Assembly: GCF_900115365.1 (NCBI RefSeq)
Contig: NZ_FOWD01000028.1
Span: 1 to 59,036 of the forward strand
Source of the DNA: Anaerocolumna aminovalerica
GTDB taxonomy: Bacteria > Bacillota > Clostridia > Lachnospirales > Lachnospiraceae
DNA length: 59,036 nucleotides
Reading direction: 5' to 3'
Made by a program: the position numbers and the translations under genes. The notes beneath the pieces were generated by a model that had not been told where the DNA came from, did not search any database, and saw only the letters and a list, made by a program, of their open reading frames with translations. Shown here piece by piece: positions 42,336 to 50,003 of the stretch. Within the stretch, counting starts at the first letter, position 1, and the number at the start of each line of letters is the position of its first letter.

Positions 42336-42365
42336 GTTACATCTGTATGTACGGTTGATTTAGAA
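42323..42365. other. Element junction att site (5' side)
   Basis: Hybrid site. The element arm is 42343-42323 (GATGTAACA, AAATA, GAACGTT). The gene arm is the spoIIID coding sequence upstream. The core TACATA is at 42351-42346, identical to the other junction. Compared with the gene arm at the other junction, GAACGTT is 5 bp farther from the centre. Confidence 0.85.
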
Positions 42366-42460
42366 ATACCAAACTGTTTTGCTGTTTGTCTTACCGTTGC
42401 ATTATTTTCGATTATATAGTTTGCTATTTCCACAGCTCGTTCTTCTATATAGCCTTTCAA
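42329..42460 (-). CDS. spoIIID: spoIIID, N-terminal half (interrupted gene)
   Basis: Reading from a TTG at 42460 with GGGGG 8 bases upstream, the reverse strand gives (M)KGYIEERAVEIANYIIENN, ATVRQTAKQFGISKSTVHTD and VTK-stop, 43 residues. This is the N-terminal half of SpoIIID up to the recognition helix. The stop codon lies in element DNA. A sigma-E-type promoter precedes it. Joined at base 42349 to 25729 it becomes an 89-residue SpoIIID of normal length. SpoIIID is the mother-cell DNA-binding regulator acting between sigma-E and sigma-K; as it stands the protein lacks the C-terminal DNA-contacting part. Confidence 0.9.
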   Translation of the reverse strand: MKGYIEERAVEIANYIIENNATVRQTAKQFGISKSTVHTDVTK

Positions 42461-42491
42461 AAGGATATCCCCCTATTATACTTGTTTTTAT

Positions 42492-42518
42492 ATTGTATGC
42501 AGAGTCACTTTAAAATAT
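42492..42518 (-). promoter_or_regulatory. Sigma-E-like promoter of the split spoIIID
   Basis: Reverse strand ATATT (42518-42514), 14-bp spacer, CATACAAT (42499-42492), a full match to the sigma-E -10 consensus. It is 32 bases before the TTG start. spoIIID of B. subtilis is sigma-E-dependent. Confidence 0.75.
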
Positions 42519-42533
42519 ATCAACTTGCGGCTA

Positions 42534-42616
42534 CAAAAAAATGTCATTCCAAGCTTAAAAGGCAAAGAACCCCAGTTACTATTCAAGATTCCTGCCTTTA
42601 AGTTCAGAGTGACATG
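42534..42616 (-). terminator. Terminator of the intact spoIIID paralogue
   Basis: Imperfect long hairpin with ATGTCA/TGACAT outer arms, 4 bases past the stop; the reverse strand continues with seven T. One arm contains TGTCATTCCAAGC and GGCAAAGAA, shared with the hairpin at 46312. Confidence 0.78.
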
Positions 42617-42619
42617 TAT

Positions 42620-42874
42620 TTACACAAGTCCATGTTTATATTTGTTCCGTGTTGCCATACCGCCCCGTATATGACGTTCTGATTTATTTAACATAAGCAC
42701 TTCACATACAGCTTTATACAATTGATTATTAATGGACGGAAGTCTGTCCTGCAAATCTTTATGCACCGTAGATTTGCTGATACCGTATTTATTCGCCGTT
42801 TCACGTACCGTTGCTTTTGTTTGAATCGTATAATTGGCTAATTCCAATATCCTCTCTTCCATATATCGCTGCAT
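42620..42874 (-). CDS. spoIIID: Intact SpoIIID-family regulator
   Basis: 84 residues, normal SpoIIID length. Helix-turn-helix TVRETANKYGISKSTVHKDL and the basic C-terminal LNKSERHIRGGMATRNKYK. GGGGGG precedes the ATG. A sigma-E-like promoter lies upstream. It lies 160 bp upstream of the split spoIIID on the same strand, so the two form a tandem pair. It is more diverged from typical SpoIIID (SINNQLYKAVCEVLM for the usual INPxLAxxxRxVLD) than the split copy would be after joining, so it may be a specialised paralogue. Confidence 0.92.
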   Translation of the reverse strand: MQRYMEERILELANYTIQTKATVRETANKYGISKSTVHKDLQDRLPSINNQLYKAVCEVLMLNKSERHIRGGMATRNKYKHGLV

Positions 42875-42901
42875 TGTTGGCCCCCCAAGCTTGTTTTCTT
42901 C

Positions 42902-42930
42902 AATATATGCTTGGTTGTCCTATGATATGC
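42902..42930 (-). promoter_or_regulatory. Sigma-E-like promoter of the intact spoIIID
   Basis: Reverse strand GCATATC (42930-42924), 14-bp spacer, CATATATT (42909-42902): one mismatch in each box from the sigma-E consensus. Confidence 0.65.
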
Positions 42931-42979
42931 ATAATCTGAATTACCTTTTATATCTTAATAATCCTATTATAACTATCCT

Positions 42980-43453
42980 TTAGAAGCCTTCTTTTCTTCT
43001 TAACTTACGCAATTCCGTACGTTTTTTTCCGCCTTCCCACTCAGCCCGTTGTGACTCTGTCTCCACAATTAGTCTTGGAACCCTGACAGGGTTTTCATCT
43101 TTGTCAATTGCTACCATTACAAAGTAAGCTCTGTTAATGGGCTTTCTCATTCCATCCATACTTTCAACATAAGTATCTATTCTTACTTCCATAGAAGTAT
43201 TTCCAACGTAAGTAATACGTCCAATTAATACTAAAGTATCATTCAAATGTGCTCCTGCCTTAAACTGAAGGTTATCAACTGCGGCTGTTGTAACATTATA
43301 TTGAGAGTGACGCCTTGCCACAACACCTGATACTATATCAATCCATTCCATTAATTTACCGCCAAATAATCTTCCCGAACCATTGATATGCTCCGGCATG
43401 ACTATTTGAATCTGCTCTGTTAGTGATTCTTCTACTCTTTTTTCTATGTCCAT
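42980..43453 (-). CDS. Acyl-CoA thioesterase, hotdog fold
   Basis: 157 residues from the ATG at 43453, which has AAAGGAG 9 bases upstream; the ATG at 43495 lacks a ribosome site. YciA/ACOT-type features: GRLFGGKLMEWIDI and TTAAVDNLQFKAGA, the motif with the catalytic Asp. Hydrolyses acyl-CoA; chain length unknown. Downstream of apbE on the same strand, 70 bp gap. Confidence 0.88.
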   Translation of the reverse strand: MDIEKRVEESLTEQIQIVMPEHINGSGRLFGGKLMEWIDIVSGVVARRHSQYNVTTAAVDNLQFKAGAHLNDTLVLIGRITYVGNTSMEVRIDTYVESMDGMRKPINRAYFVMVAIDKDENPVRVPRLIVETESQRAEWEGGKKRTELRKLRRKEGF

Positions 43454-43522
43454 CCCAAAATACTCCTTTATATCTGTGTTCTCCAAATCCTCCATAATAA
43501 TGAGTGAAGAAAATAACTCCTA

Positions 43523-44590
43523 TTATTTCACTTCTGTTACTTTAATATTGTCAAAGAATCCTTTTGTATAATGAAGTTCATAGTCATCTGTAATAAAAAT
43601 GGCATATGTATCTTCCAGGCTTTCTATTAATTCCATTCCCTTTTCTAATCCTAAAGCAAAACAGGAGGTACTTAACCCATCCCCATCTACCGATTTATTT
43701 GAAATAATTGTTACTGCAATCAAATCATTCTTATATGGATACCCGGTAGAGGGATCGATTATATGATGATAGAAATTATCCTCTTTCTTAATATAGCGTT
43801 CATAAATCCCAGAAGATACTACAGATTTTCCATCGATATCCATGGCAGCAACAATCTCATTTCTTCCTGCAAATGGTTTTTGTATACCAACTTTAAATGC
43901 CTCTCCACCCGGTTTCTTACCTACAGCTAAAACATTGCCTCCCAGATTGATCATAGCGCTTTTAACACCTTGCTCTAGCAGATATTCTTTTACCCTGTCC
44001 GCTATATAGCCTTTGGCTATAGCTCCCAAGTCTATTCCCATTCCCTCTTTAAGAAAGGTAACAGTATTATCCCTTAAAATCAGATTCTTATAATCAACTA
44101 AAGGAAGTGCTGTTTCCAGGTCATTTTTCTCCGGTATAACCGCATTTTCCGATATAAAATCCCACTGTGCCGTAATCGGTTCAATTGTTATATCGAATCT
44201 ACCCTCTGATAAGTTGCCGTAGTACAGACTTTTCTCTAATATATCTGCTAAGGTATCTGATATTTTATAACTATAGTTTCCGCCCTTTGCTTTCTCAAGA
44301 GTTCCATGATTTAACTTATATACTTCACTGGTTTCCATTGTGCGGCTATATACCTTCTCATATTCCCCAATAAGTTCCATTGCACCGTCAATAATACCTT
44401 CATCCTGAGAATCATAGAGGGTAATTGTTATAATCGTATTTAGTAAAAACGAACTTTTTTGAATGGGTTCTCCAATTGGTTCTTTATCTTCTTTTTTATT
44501 GTTAGAAATGATAATATAGGTTGTCAGTAATGCAATACACGCTATTCCTAATAAAACTACCGGCAAATACTTTTTCTTACTTTTACTCAT
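43523..44590 (-). CDS. apbE: FAD:protein FMN transferase
   Basis: ApbE attaches FMN from FAD to Thr/Ser of SGAT-type motifs in secreted or membrane proteins. 355 residues with an N-terminal membrane anchor (LPVVLLGIACIALLTTYII). Conserved GIDLGAIAKGYIADR, VSSGIYERYI and HHIIDPSTGYP motifs for FAD and magnesium. No lipobox Cys. Divergent from the FMN-binding protein gene at 44938, a probable substrate, as are RnfG and RnfD. Confidence 0.95.
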   Translation of the reverse strand: MSKSKKKYLPVVLLGIACIALLTTYIIISNNKKEDKEPIGEPIQKSSFLLNTIITITLYDSQDEGIIDGAMELIGEYEKVYSRTMETSEVYKLNHGTLEKAKGGNYSYKISDTLADILEKSLYYGNLSEGRFDITIEPITAQWDFISENAVIPEKNDLETALPLVDYKNLILRDNTVTFLKEGMGIDLGAIAKGYIADRVKEYLLEQGVKSAMINLGGNVLAVGKKPGGEAFKVGIQKPFAGRNEIVAAMDIDGKSVVSSGIYERYIKKEDNFYHHIIDPSTGYPYKNDLIAVTIISNKSVDGDGLSTSCFALGLEKGMELIESLEDTYAIFITDDYELHYTKGFFDNIKVTEVK

Positions 44591-44854
44591 ATTTCCTCTT
44601 TCCTGCTATCCTTAATTTACTTAAGGTATACGCTTTTTTCATATACATTCCAGCTCCGTAACACTCATATCAGCTAAAAAGCAGCATCCAGACCCGAATA
44701 CTCAAATAGATCTATATATAGTCCTTAGTAATTACTCATAAATGCTATTTTAGTAAAACAAGAATGAACTGTCAAGGTTCGTATAAAATTTATCAAACTT
44801 TAGGAATATCCAGTTTTTATATTGTTAAAACCCTCACAAATCACCGGATATCTA

Positions 44855-44883
44855 TTTACTAAATAGGAAAAATATGATACAAT
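44855..44883 (+). promoter_or_regulatory. Promoter of the FMN-binding protein gene
   Basis: TTTACT, 17-bp spacer, TACAAT. The remainder of the 347-bp apbE/FMN-protein gap shows no gene. Confidence 0.65.
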
Positions 44884-44937
44884 ATCCCGGATTGGTATAC
44901 ATTAATTAAGGCCAACGAAGGCAGATAGGAGTATGTT

Positions 44938-46290
44938 ATGAAAAGAAATGGAAAAACCAATGGAATAATTGGCTTAGTGATTGTTACAATTTTAGCTATT
45001 GTTGTAATAATCGGAGTAAATTTATTAACAAAGAAAGAAAAAACAGAGACTGGATCCAATGGTAATACCGAAACTACAGGTAATACAATCGATGTTTCCG
45101 GTTATGAAAGCGGAAATTTCAAGATCCAAGCTGCTTCTGAAACAGAAAATGGTTATGTAGTTACCGTAGCAAGTCCAGGATTCGGTGGAGACATCATTAT
45201 GGATGTAACTTTTGATAAAACTGGTGATACTATTTCCTCAGTTGTAGTTAAAGAGCAAACAGAAACAGAAGGTCTTGGAAGTAAAGTTACAGAAGATTCC
45301 TTCTTAAGTAAGTTTAACGGTGTAAAGGCTCCCGTTTATTTACCGGGCAAAGCACCAACTGCTGAAACTGCACAGGAAACAAAGAAAGAAGAAGCTGTTG
45401 TTGATACTGCTGCTTTAGCTGATGGAACTTATACTGCTGAAGCTAAAGAATTCGATAAAGGCGGCTTCAAAAGTACACTGAGTTTAACAGTTGCTGATGG
45501 CAAAATCACTGAGGTTATCTGGGATGCTTACAATGAAGACGGAGAATTCAAGAGCCTATTATCAGCAGACGGCGGTTACGTTATGACAGATAATGGTCCT
45601 ACATGGCAGGAACAAGCAGTAGCATTAGCTGAATATGTCATTTCAAATCAATCTTTCAACATTCCGGTAGATGATGGCGGTAAAACAGATGCTGTAGCAG
45701 GCGTTAGTATTTCCATCAGTGATTTTATTAATCTTGCTTCTCAATGTTTAGCACAAGCTTCTCCTAAGACATTAAAAGACGGTACATATACTGTTGAAGG
45801 ACAAGAAAGCCAAGGATATACCAGCATTGTAACTTTAGTTATTGAAAATGGTAAAGTTACTTCTGTTGTATGGGATGGAAGAAATGCAGCCGGCGAATAT
45901 AAGAGTTACTTATCTTCCGTTGGTGAATACGTTATGGTTGAAGGCAACCCTACATGGAAAGAACAAGCAGATTCTTTAGCTGCCAATGTTATCGAAAATC
46001 AATCTACAAAAGGTATCGTTCTTGATGAAAGCGGTAAAACAGATTCCGTGGCAGGCGTTAGTATCAATGTAAGCGAATTCGTAAGTTTAGTAGAAGAAGC
46101 ATTCGTTAAAGCTTCCTCAGGTGAAACTGCACCAGAAGTTCCTGAAGAAGAAACTCCTGAAGTACCTGTTGCACCAGCAGCCGGAACTGAAATAGAAGCA
46201 ATATCCGGAGCAACGGTTTCCTCTAAAGCAGTTATGGACGGAATCAACGAAGCTCAGAAATTCATTAAAGAATTTGTACTTGCAAAATAA
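44938..46290 (+). CDS. Membrane-anchored FMN-binding protein with nested repeats
   Basis: 450 residues. N-terminal anchor helix (about 10-30), a Thr/Asn linker, then the first part of an RnfG-like FMN_bind domain (about 55-130: VVTVASPGFGGDIIMDV, EGLGSKV). Two tandem modules of about 118 residues follow (each starting DGTY and containing WDG/WDA, YVM, PTWKEQA-like segments), and a Pro/Glu linker. The end, with ISGATVSSK (S423-T426), completes the FMN_bind domain. Each inserted module ends in a degenerate AGVS site (S257, S375). Likely covalently flavinylated by ApbE and active in extracytoplasmic electron transfer. Confidence 0.85.
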   Translation: MKRNGKTNGIIGLVIVTILAIVVIIGVNLLTKKEKTETGSNGNTETTGNTIDVSGYESGNFKIQAASETENGYVVTVASPGFGGDIIMDVTFDKTGDTISSVVVKEQTETEGLGSKVTEDSFLSKFNGVKAPVYLPGKAPTAETAQETKKEEAVVDTAALADGTYTAEAKEFDKGGFKSTLSLTVADGKITEVIWDAYNEDGEFKSLLSADGGYVMTDNGPTWQEQAVALAEYVISNQSFNIPVDDGGKTDAVAGVSISISDFINLASQCLAQASPKTLKDGTYTVEGQESQGYTSIVTLVIENGKVTSVVWDGRNAAGEYKSYLSSVGEYVMVEGNPTWKEQADSLAANVIENQSTKGIVLDESGKTDSVAGVSINVSEFVSLVEEAFVKASSGETAPEVPEEETPEVPVAPAAGTEIEAISGATVSSKAVMDGINEAQKFIKEFVLAK

Positions 46291-46311
46291 TTAATAATAT
46301 ATTCAATACAT

Positions 46312-46385
46312 AAAGGCTGCTGCAAAATTGTCATTCCAAGCCATTAGGCGAAGAATCTCAGATTTACAATTTTGCAGCAGCCTTT
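46312..46385. terminator. Bidirectional terminator, hairpin repeat family
   Basis: 20-bp perfect arms (AAAGGCTGCTGCAAAATTGT and complement) with T-rich flanks, between convergent genes. The loop holds CATTCCAAGCC and GGCGAAGAATCTCAG. Confidence 0.85.
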
Positions 46386-46419
46386 GTTTTATTAAAATAA
46401 TCTTGCCTTACGTCTAATA

Positions 46420-46785
46420 CTAATTGGCAATAGCATCTAATTCGCTTTGGTTCTCACCATTAATTTCTATAATAACTTTATTGGGAAGACATACAATTGT
46501 TTCACCGCTTTTATTGATTTTCGGTTGAACTACGCAGACCTCGTCAGGACAGGAAGCTTCGGTAATGTCTGCATAACCATCTTTAATAACAAGCAGATTG
46601 GTTCCGCCGTTTGCCCCTTTAATTTCATATGTAGCATCTACATCTAATGGAAATTCTTTATATACTTCACCATCCACTTTGACAATAACGGTATTTCCTT
46701 CTTTTTTATTTAAATTCACAAATATAAGTGCGCCAATAGCTATGGTTAAAATAACTCCCGCTAAAATCAGGTCATTTTTCTTCAT
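46420..46785 (-). CDS. NusG domain II-containing membrane-anchored protein
   Basis: 121 residues: an N-terminal membrane helix (LILAGVILTIAIGALIFV), then a NusG_II beta domain (VDGEVYKEFPLDVDAT, ADITEASCPDEVCV, CLPNKVIIEI). Three Cys are present. These proteins commonly accompany Gx transporters and ApbE in clostridia and are thought to act in flavin-linked respiration, though the biochemical role is unknown. Convergent with the FMN-binding protein gene. Confidence 0.82.
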   Translation of the reverse strand: MKKNDLILAGVILTIAIGALIFVNLNKKEGNTVIVKVDGEVYKEFPLDVDATYEIKGANGGTNLLVIKDGYADITEASCPDEVCVVQPKINKSGETIVCLPNKVIIEINGENQSELDAIAN

Positions 46786-46848
46786 TTTAAATTTTTCCTT
46801 TCCAGTAATAATATTTAATTATACACTGTAGGTTTTATACAATGCAAG

Positions 46849-46922
46849 AGGGCTATTACAAAATTGTCATCATTAGAGGTGGATACACTCTTTAAATTCC
46901 AATATTTCTGTAATAGCCCTTT
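46849..46922. terminator. Hairpin downstream of cysK
   Basis: AGGGCTATTACA ... TGTAATAGCCCT arms over a 48-base loop; left arm continues AAAATTGTCAT as in the 46312 hairpin. T-run better on the + strand. Confidence 0.65.
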
Positions 46923-46972
46923 TAATATTACTCGGTGACTCATATTAAATTACTTAATTTTTCAGATTCTGC

Positions 46973-47905
46973 TTATTCTGCAAATAATGGTGTTGATAAA
47001 TAACGGTCTCCGGTATCCGGTAATAATACAACTATAGTTTTTCCTTCGTTCTCAGGACGTTTTGCTATCTGTGTTGCCGCCCACACTGCTGCACCTGAAG
47101 ATATTCCTACTAAGAAGCCTTCTTCTTTTGCTAATTCTTTACCGATAGTAAAAGCGTCATCATTCTCAACTGTTATAATTTCATCATAAACATTTGTATT
47201 CAGTATACTGGGAACAAATCCTGCACCAATACCCTGAATCTTATGGGAACCTGCAGTTCCTTTGGAAAGAACAGGAGATGCACTGGGCTCAACAGCAATT
47301 ACTTTAATAGCCGGATTCTGACTCTTTAAGTATTCACCAGCTCCCGTAATCGTTCCGCCAGTTCCAATACCTGCCACAAAAATATCTACCTTTCCATCAG
47401 TATCCTTCCATATCTCCGGACCAGTTGTTTCTTTATGAACAGCAGGGTTGGCAGCATTATCAAATTGAGCAGGGATAAATGAATTAGGTGTTTCTTTGGC
47501 GATCTCCTCTGCCTTTGCAATGGCACCCTTCATTCCTTTGGAGCCTTCTGTTAATACCAGTTCCGCGCCATAAGCTTTTAATAAAGTTCTTCTTTCCACA
47601 CTCATAGTTTCAGGCATGGTGATAATTAATTTATAGCCTCTTGCTGCTGCTACAGATGCAAGACCAATACCGGTGTTACCGCTTGTAGGTTCAATGATGG
47701 TTCCACCGGGCTTTAATAATCCCTTTTTTTCTGCATCATCAATCATAGCTTTTGCAATTCTATCTTTTACACTTCCTGCCGGATTAAAGTATTCTAATTT
47801 AGCAATAAGATTTGCTTTTACATCATTTGCTTTGCTGTAATTACCTAGTTCAACTAATGGAGTATTACCTATTAAATCTGTAATTTGCTTTGCGATCTTT
47901 GCCAT
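46973..47905 (-). CDS. cysK: Cysteine synthase A
   Basis: O-acetylserine sulfhydrylase, PLP-dependent, makes cysteine from O-acetylserine and sulfide. 310 residues. PLP-lysine in [10 protein letters not shown], the [10 protein letters not shown] loop, and [14 protein letters not shown] phosphate loop. AAAGGAG precedes the ATG. Monocistronic with its own promoter. Confidence 0.97.
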   Translation of the reverse strand: MAKIAKQITDLIGNTPLVELGNYSKANDVKANLIAKLEYFNPAGSVKDRIAKAMIDDAEKKGLLKPGGTIIEPTSGNTGIGLASVAAARGYKLIITMPETMSVERRTLLKAYGAELVLTEGSKGMKGAIAKAEEIAKETPNSFIPAQFDNAANPAVHKETTGPEIWKDTDGKVDIFVAGIGTGGTITGAGEYLKSQNPAIKVIAVEPSASPVLSKGTAGSHKIQGIGAGFVPSILNTNVYDEIITVENDDAFTIGKELAKEEGFLVGISSGAAVWAATQIAKRPENEGKTIVVLLPDTGDRYLSTPLFAE

Positions 47906-48051
47906 AACTCAACTCTCCTTTAAATTTTTTTAATGTTAAAATGAATGCGTCCATTTATTTTGTATCTCAGGCATTCTATAGGATGTATTTATACATCCTT
48001 TTTATCCATTTTTCTATCAAATTCATTCTAAATATATTTCTATCTAAATTT

Positions 48052-48080
48052 AATTTATCATATGATTTATCATTTGTCAA
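48052..48080 (-). promoter_or_regulatory. cysK promoter
   Basis: Reverse strand TTGACA (48080-48075), 17-bp spacer, TAAATT (48057-48052), with TGATAAAT repeated within the spacer. The leader of about 140 bases holds no recognised riboswitch. Confidence 0.6.
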
Positions 48081-48144
48081 TCATTATTTTCATAATATCA
48101 TATATGAATAGTATGAATTAAAAACCTTGAAATGGAAATAAATA

Positions 48145-48187
48145 AGCCTCTTAGTTTTCTTCTTGTGAAGAGGTTTAAGAGGCTTCT
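48145..48187 (-). terminator. Terminator of the lipoprotein gene
   Basis: AAGCCTCTTA pairs with TAAGAGGCTT; T-rich stretch follows on the reverse strand. About 100 bases past the stop. Confidence 0.65.
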
Positions 48188-48288
48188 CGTTTGTTCTGTA
48201 AACTGTTTATTCTAAATTTTTATTCTGAATTGTTTATTCTATGAATTGTTTTTATATGAAATGTTTGTTCTATGAATTATTACTCGTA

Positions 48289-49137
48289 CTATTTTATAAG
48301 GATATCATGTTTTACATCAACTGCATATCTTATAGTAACCTTACCTTTTATCCATAAAGAATTCCCCTTATTTAAATCCGTATTTATATCCTTCGAAGGA
48401 ACCTTTATCTTAAAAGTATAATTTGCCATAATCTCCAAATTGCTTTGGTAATTATTATTCGCTGTTATCTGCCGGATTATATCTGCTGGCAGCTGTAAGT
48501 CCCTTAATGAAATGGAGTTTGTTTTATCAACAGGAGTTTGTTGAATTAATACAATCTTGCTTTTGTAATTATTATTACTTCTTAAATTTTTTTCGGTTTG
48601 TATTCCCCTATAATTTATTCCTTTAAGGCTATTTACATTCTCCGGCAATAATTGATATATTACTTCCGGTATTCCTATCCCCCGGATACCAATTCCCCAA
48701 CTGCCATTTTCATTGCAGATTCTCCAATAAGGCTCATCTTCCGATAGAGTAAGGATAACTTCTCCTATGTCAGAAATATCCTCCCTGTTTTCTATCTTTC
48801 CATAAGAGTCAATTGGTTTTTCTTCTGTATGAGAATCCATTAAATTATAATAGATTTCTAAGCCTGTTGTTCCATTTTGGAGTTTTTCCAAGGAAAATGG
48901 TTCTAGACCAGTAATTTCTAATGTTTTATCTGTATATGTAATCTGTGTTTCTAGTTGATCTTCTCTTCCAGTATTCATATCCTTTATTTTCAATGCAATA
49001 TCTGCATCTTCATTTGATGAAAATATGAAATCCGGAGTTCTAGTATCTTGATGTCTTGCAGCACTGACTGAGAAACTGCATGCACTTAAAGCAATAGTAA
49101 GAATCAATGGTAATACTTGATATCTTATTTTATTCAT
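48289..49137 (-). CDS. Putative lipoprotein of unknown function
   Basis: 282 residues. Signal peptide with lipobox LSAC at about residues 17-20, so probably attached to the outer face of the membrane. The rest is polar and beta-rich, without a family I recognise; only one Cys. GGAGGG precedes the ATG. Alone between cysK and the inverted-repeat region. Confidence 0.75.
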   Translation of the reverse strand: MNKIRYQVLPLILTIALSACSFSVSAARHQDTRTPDFIFSSNEDADIALKIKDMNTGREDQLETQITYTDKTLEITGLEPFSLEKLQNGTTGLEIYYNLMDSHTEEKPIDSYGKIENREDISDIGEVILTLSEDEPYWRICNENGSWGIGIRGIGIPEVIYQLLPENVNSLKGINYRGIQTEKNLRSNNNYKSKIVLIQQTPVDKTNSISLRDLQLPADIIRQITANNNYQSNLEIMANYTFKIKVPSKDINTDLNKGNSLWIKGKVTIRYAVDVKHDILIK

Positions 49138-49610
49138 TGCTTCCCTCCATATTAACAGATGTGTACATTATACCGTAAATAACCATTAATAGCAAACCTT
49201 GTTCAAAAAAGCCTTCGACAGCAGCTGACTTTTTAGACAAATAATATAGAAGGAACCGGCTCCTTTAACTTTCAAATTGATAAAAAAAGCACGAAAAAAA
49301 CTCTATTAGTGAAGTTTTCTCCCTATGGTTATCCGTATATAATATAGCATAGTGAGAAAGAAATTACTGGCAAATACAGGCTATATTTCCGCCATGAAAT
49401 CTTCTAAAAAGTGGAGCATATAGAGCAGTAAATTCTGGGAAAGAAAACAGATTATAATGTGTTTTTGGTTTTATCCGTATGGGGCTGATACCAAATGGCG
49501 CAAAAGGTCCGTAGATAATGGTTTTATACTTCATAATTCTAATTCTACCTTTAGTAGGTGTCGTTCTACCCATGAAAAGATTATACTTTTACGGAAAGGA
49601 GAAAAAGAAT

Positions 49611-49735
49611 ATGGAACAAGAAAAAATCAGAAAATTTATAGCAAGTTGTAGAAAGGAACCATGTCTGACACCAGTTCAGTTTGCAGAAAACCTGGTTTTC
49701 ATAAATAGCTTTGCCCTAATAAAACCTACCTTGAT
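49611..49735 (+). pseudogene. Truncated XRE-type regulator remnant
   Basis: From the ATG at 49611 (AAAGGAG upstream) the frame reads MEQEKIRKFIASCRKEP then LTPVQFAENL, the start of an XRE helix-turn-helix protein. It soon loses similarity, with stops and apparent frameshifts (a LGVTNKAVS-like segment survives out of frame near 49695), and runs into a long inverted repeat. No full-length domain is left. Confidence 0.6.
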
Positions 49736-49960
49736 TAACGAGAGTATGGGATGCTGTGTGGTTCTTGTGACTTTGGGAAATTCGTTATGGATCTTATACT
49801 ACAGGAATCACGACAATATTTAAAAATTGTGATGTTTGACGAAGCGAAGCTGAGGAGTTCGCAATTTTTAAATATGCTCTAAGCGATTACTTTAGTATTA
49901 GAACCATCGGATTTCCCTGTGGAACAAGAACTACACAGCATCCCATACTCTTGTTGGTCT
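49733..49960. repeat. Long inverted repeat of about 230 bp
   Basis: The left arm from about 49738 (GAGTATGGGATGCTGTG) and the right arm to about 49953 (CACAGCATCCCATACTC) match along most of roughly 90 bases, with an inner pair ATATTTAAAAATTG/CAATTTTTAAATAT. The centre is GACGAAGCGAAGCTGAGG. The region lies downstream of deoB. No protein. Confidence 0.7.
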
Positions 49961-50003
49961 TGAATAACCTATATTGGGCAAAGCATTCTAATACTAATTT
50001 CTA

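Larger units (their letters stand above)
25730..42348. mobile_element. spoIIID-intervening element (skin-like), 16.6 kb
   Basis: DNA between the two halves of a spoIIID gene. It carries a large serine recombinase next to one end, hybrid att sites at both ends, and removal of exactly 16,619 bp restores the reading frame. Order from the 3' junction: recombinase, small coupled ORF, ECF S-component, kinase, 2-hydroxyacid dehydrogenase, YtrA-type ABC transporter, UraA-like permease, AraC-type regulator, amino-acid ABC importer, AzgA-like permease, chemoreceptor. No phage structural or conjugation genes are seen. Known parallel: the sigK skin elements of Bacillus and Clostridioides. Excision in the mother cell is inferred from the sigma-E-like promoters. 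Confidence 0.88.
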
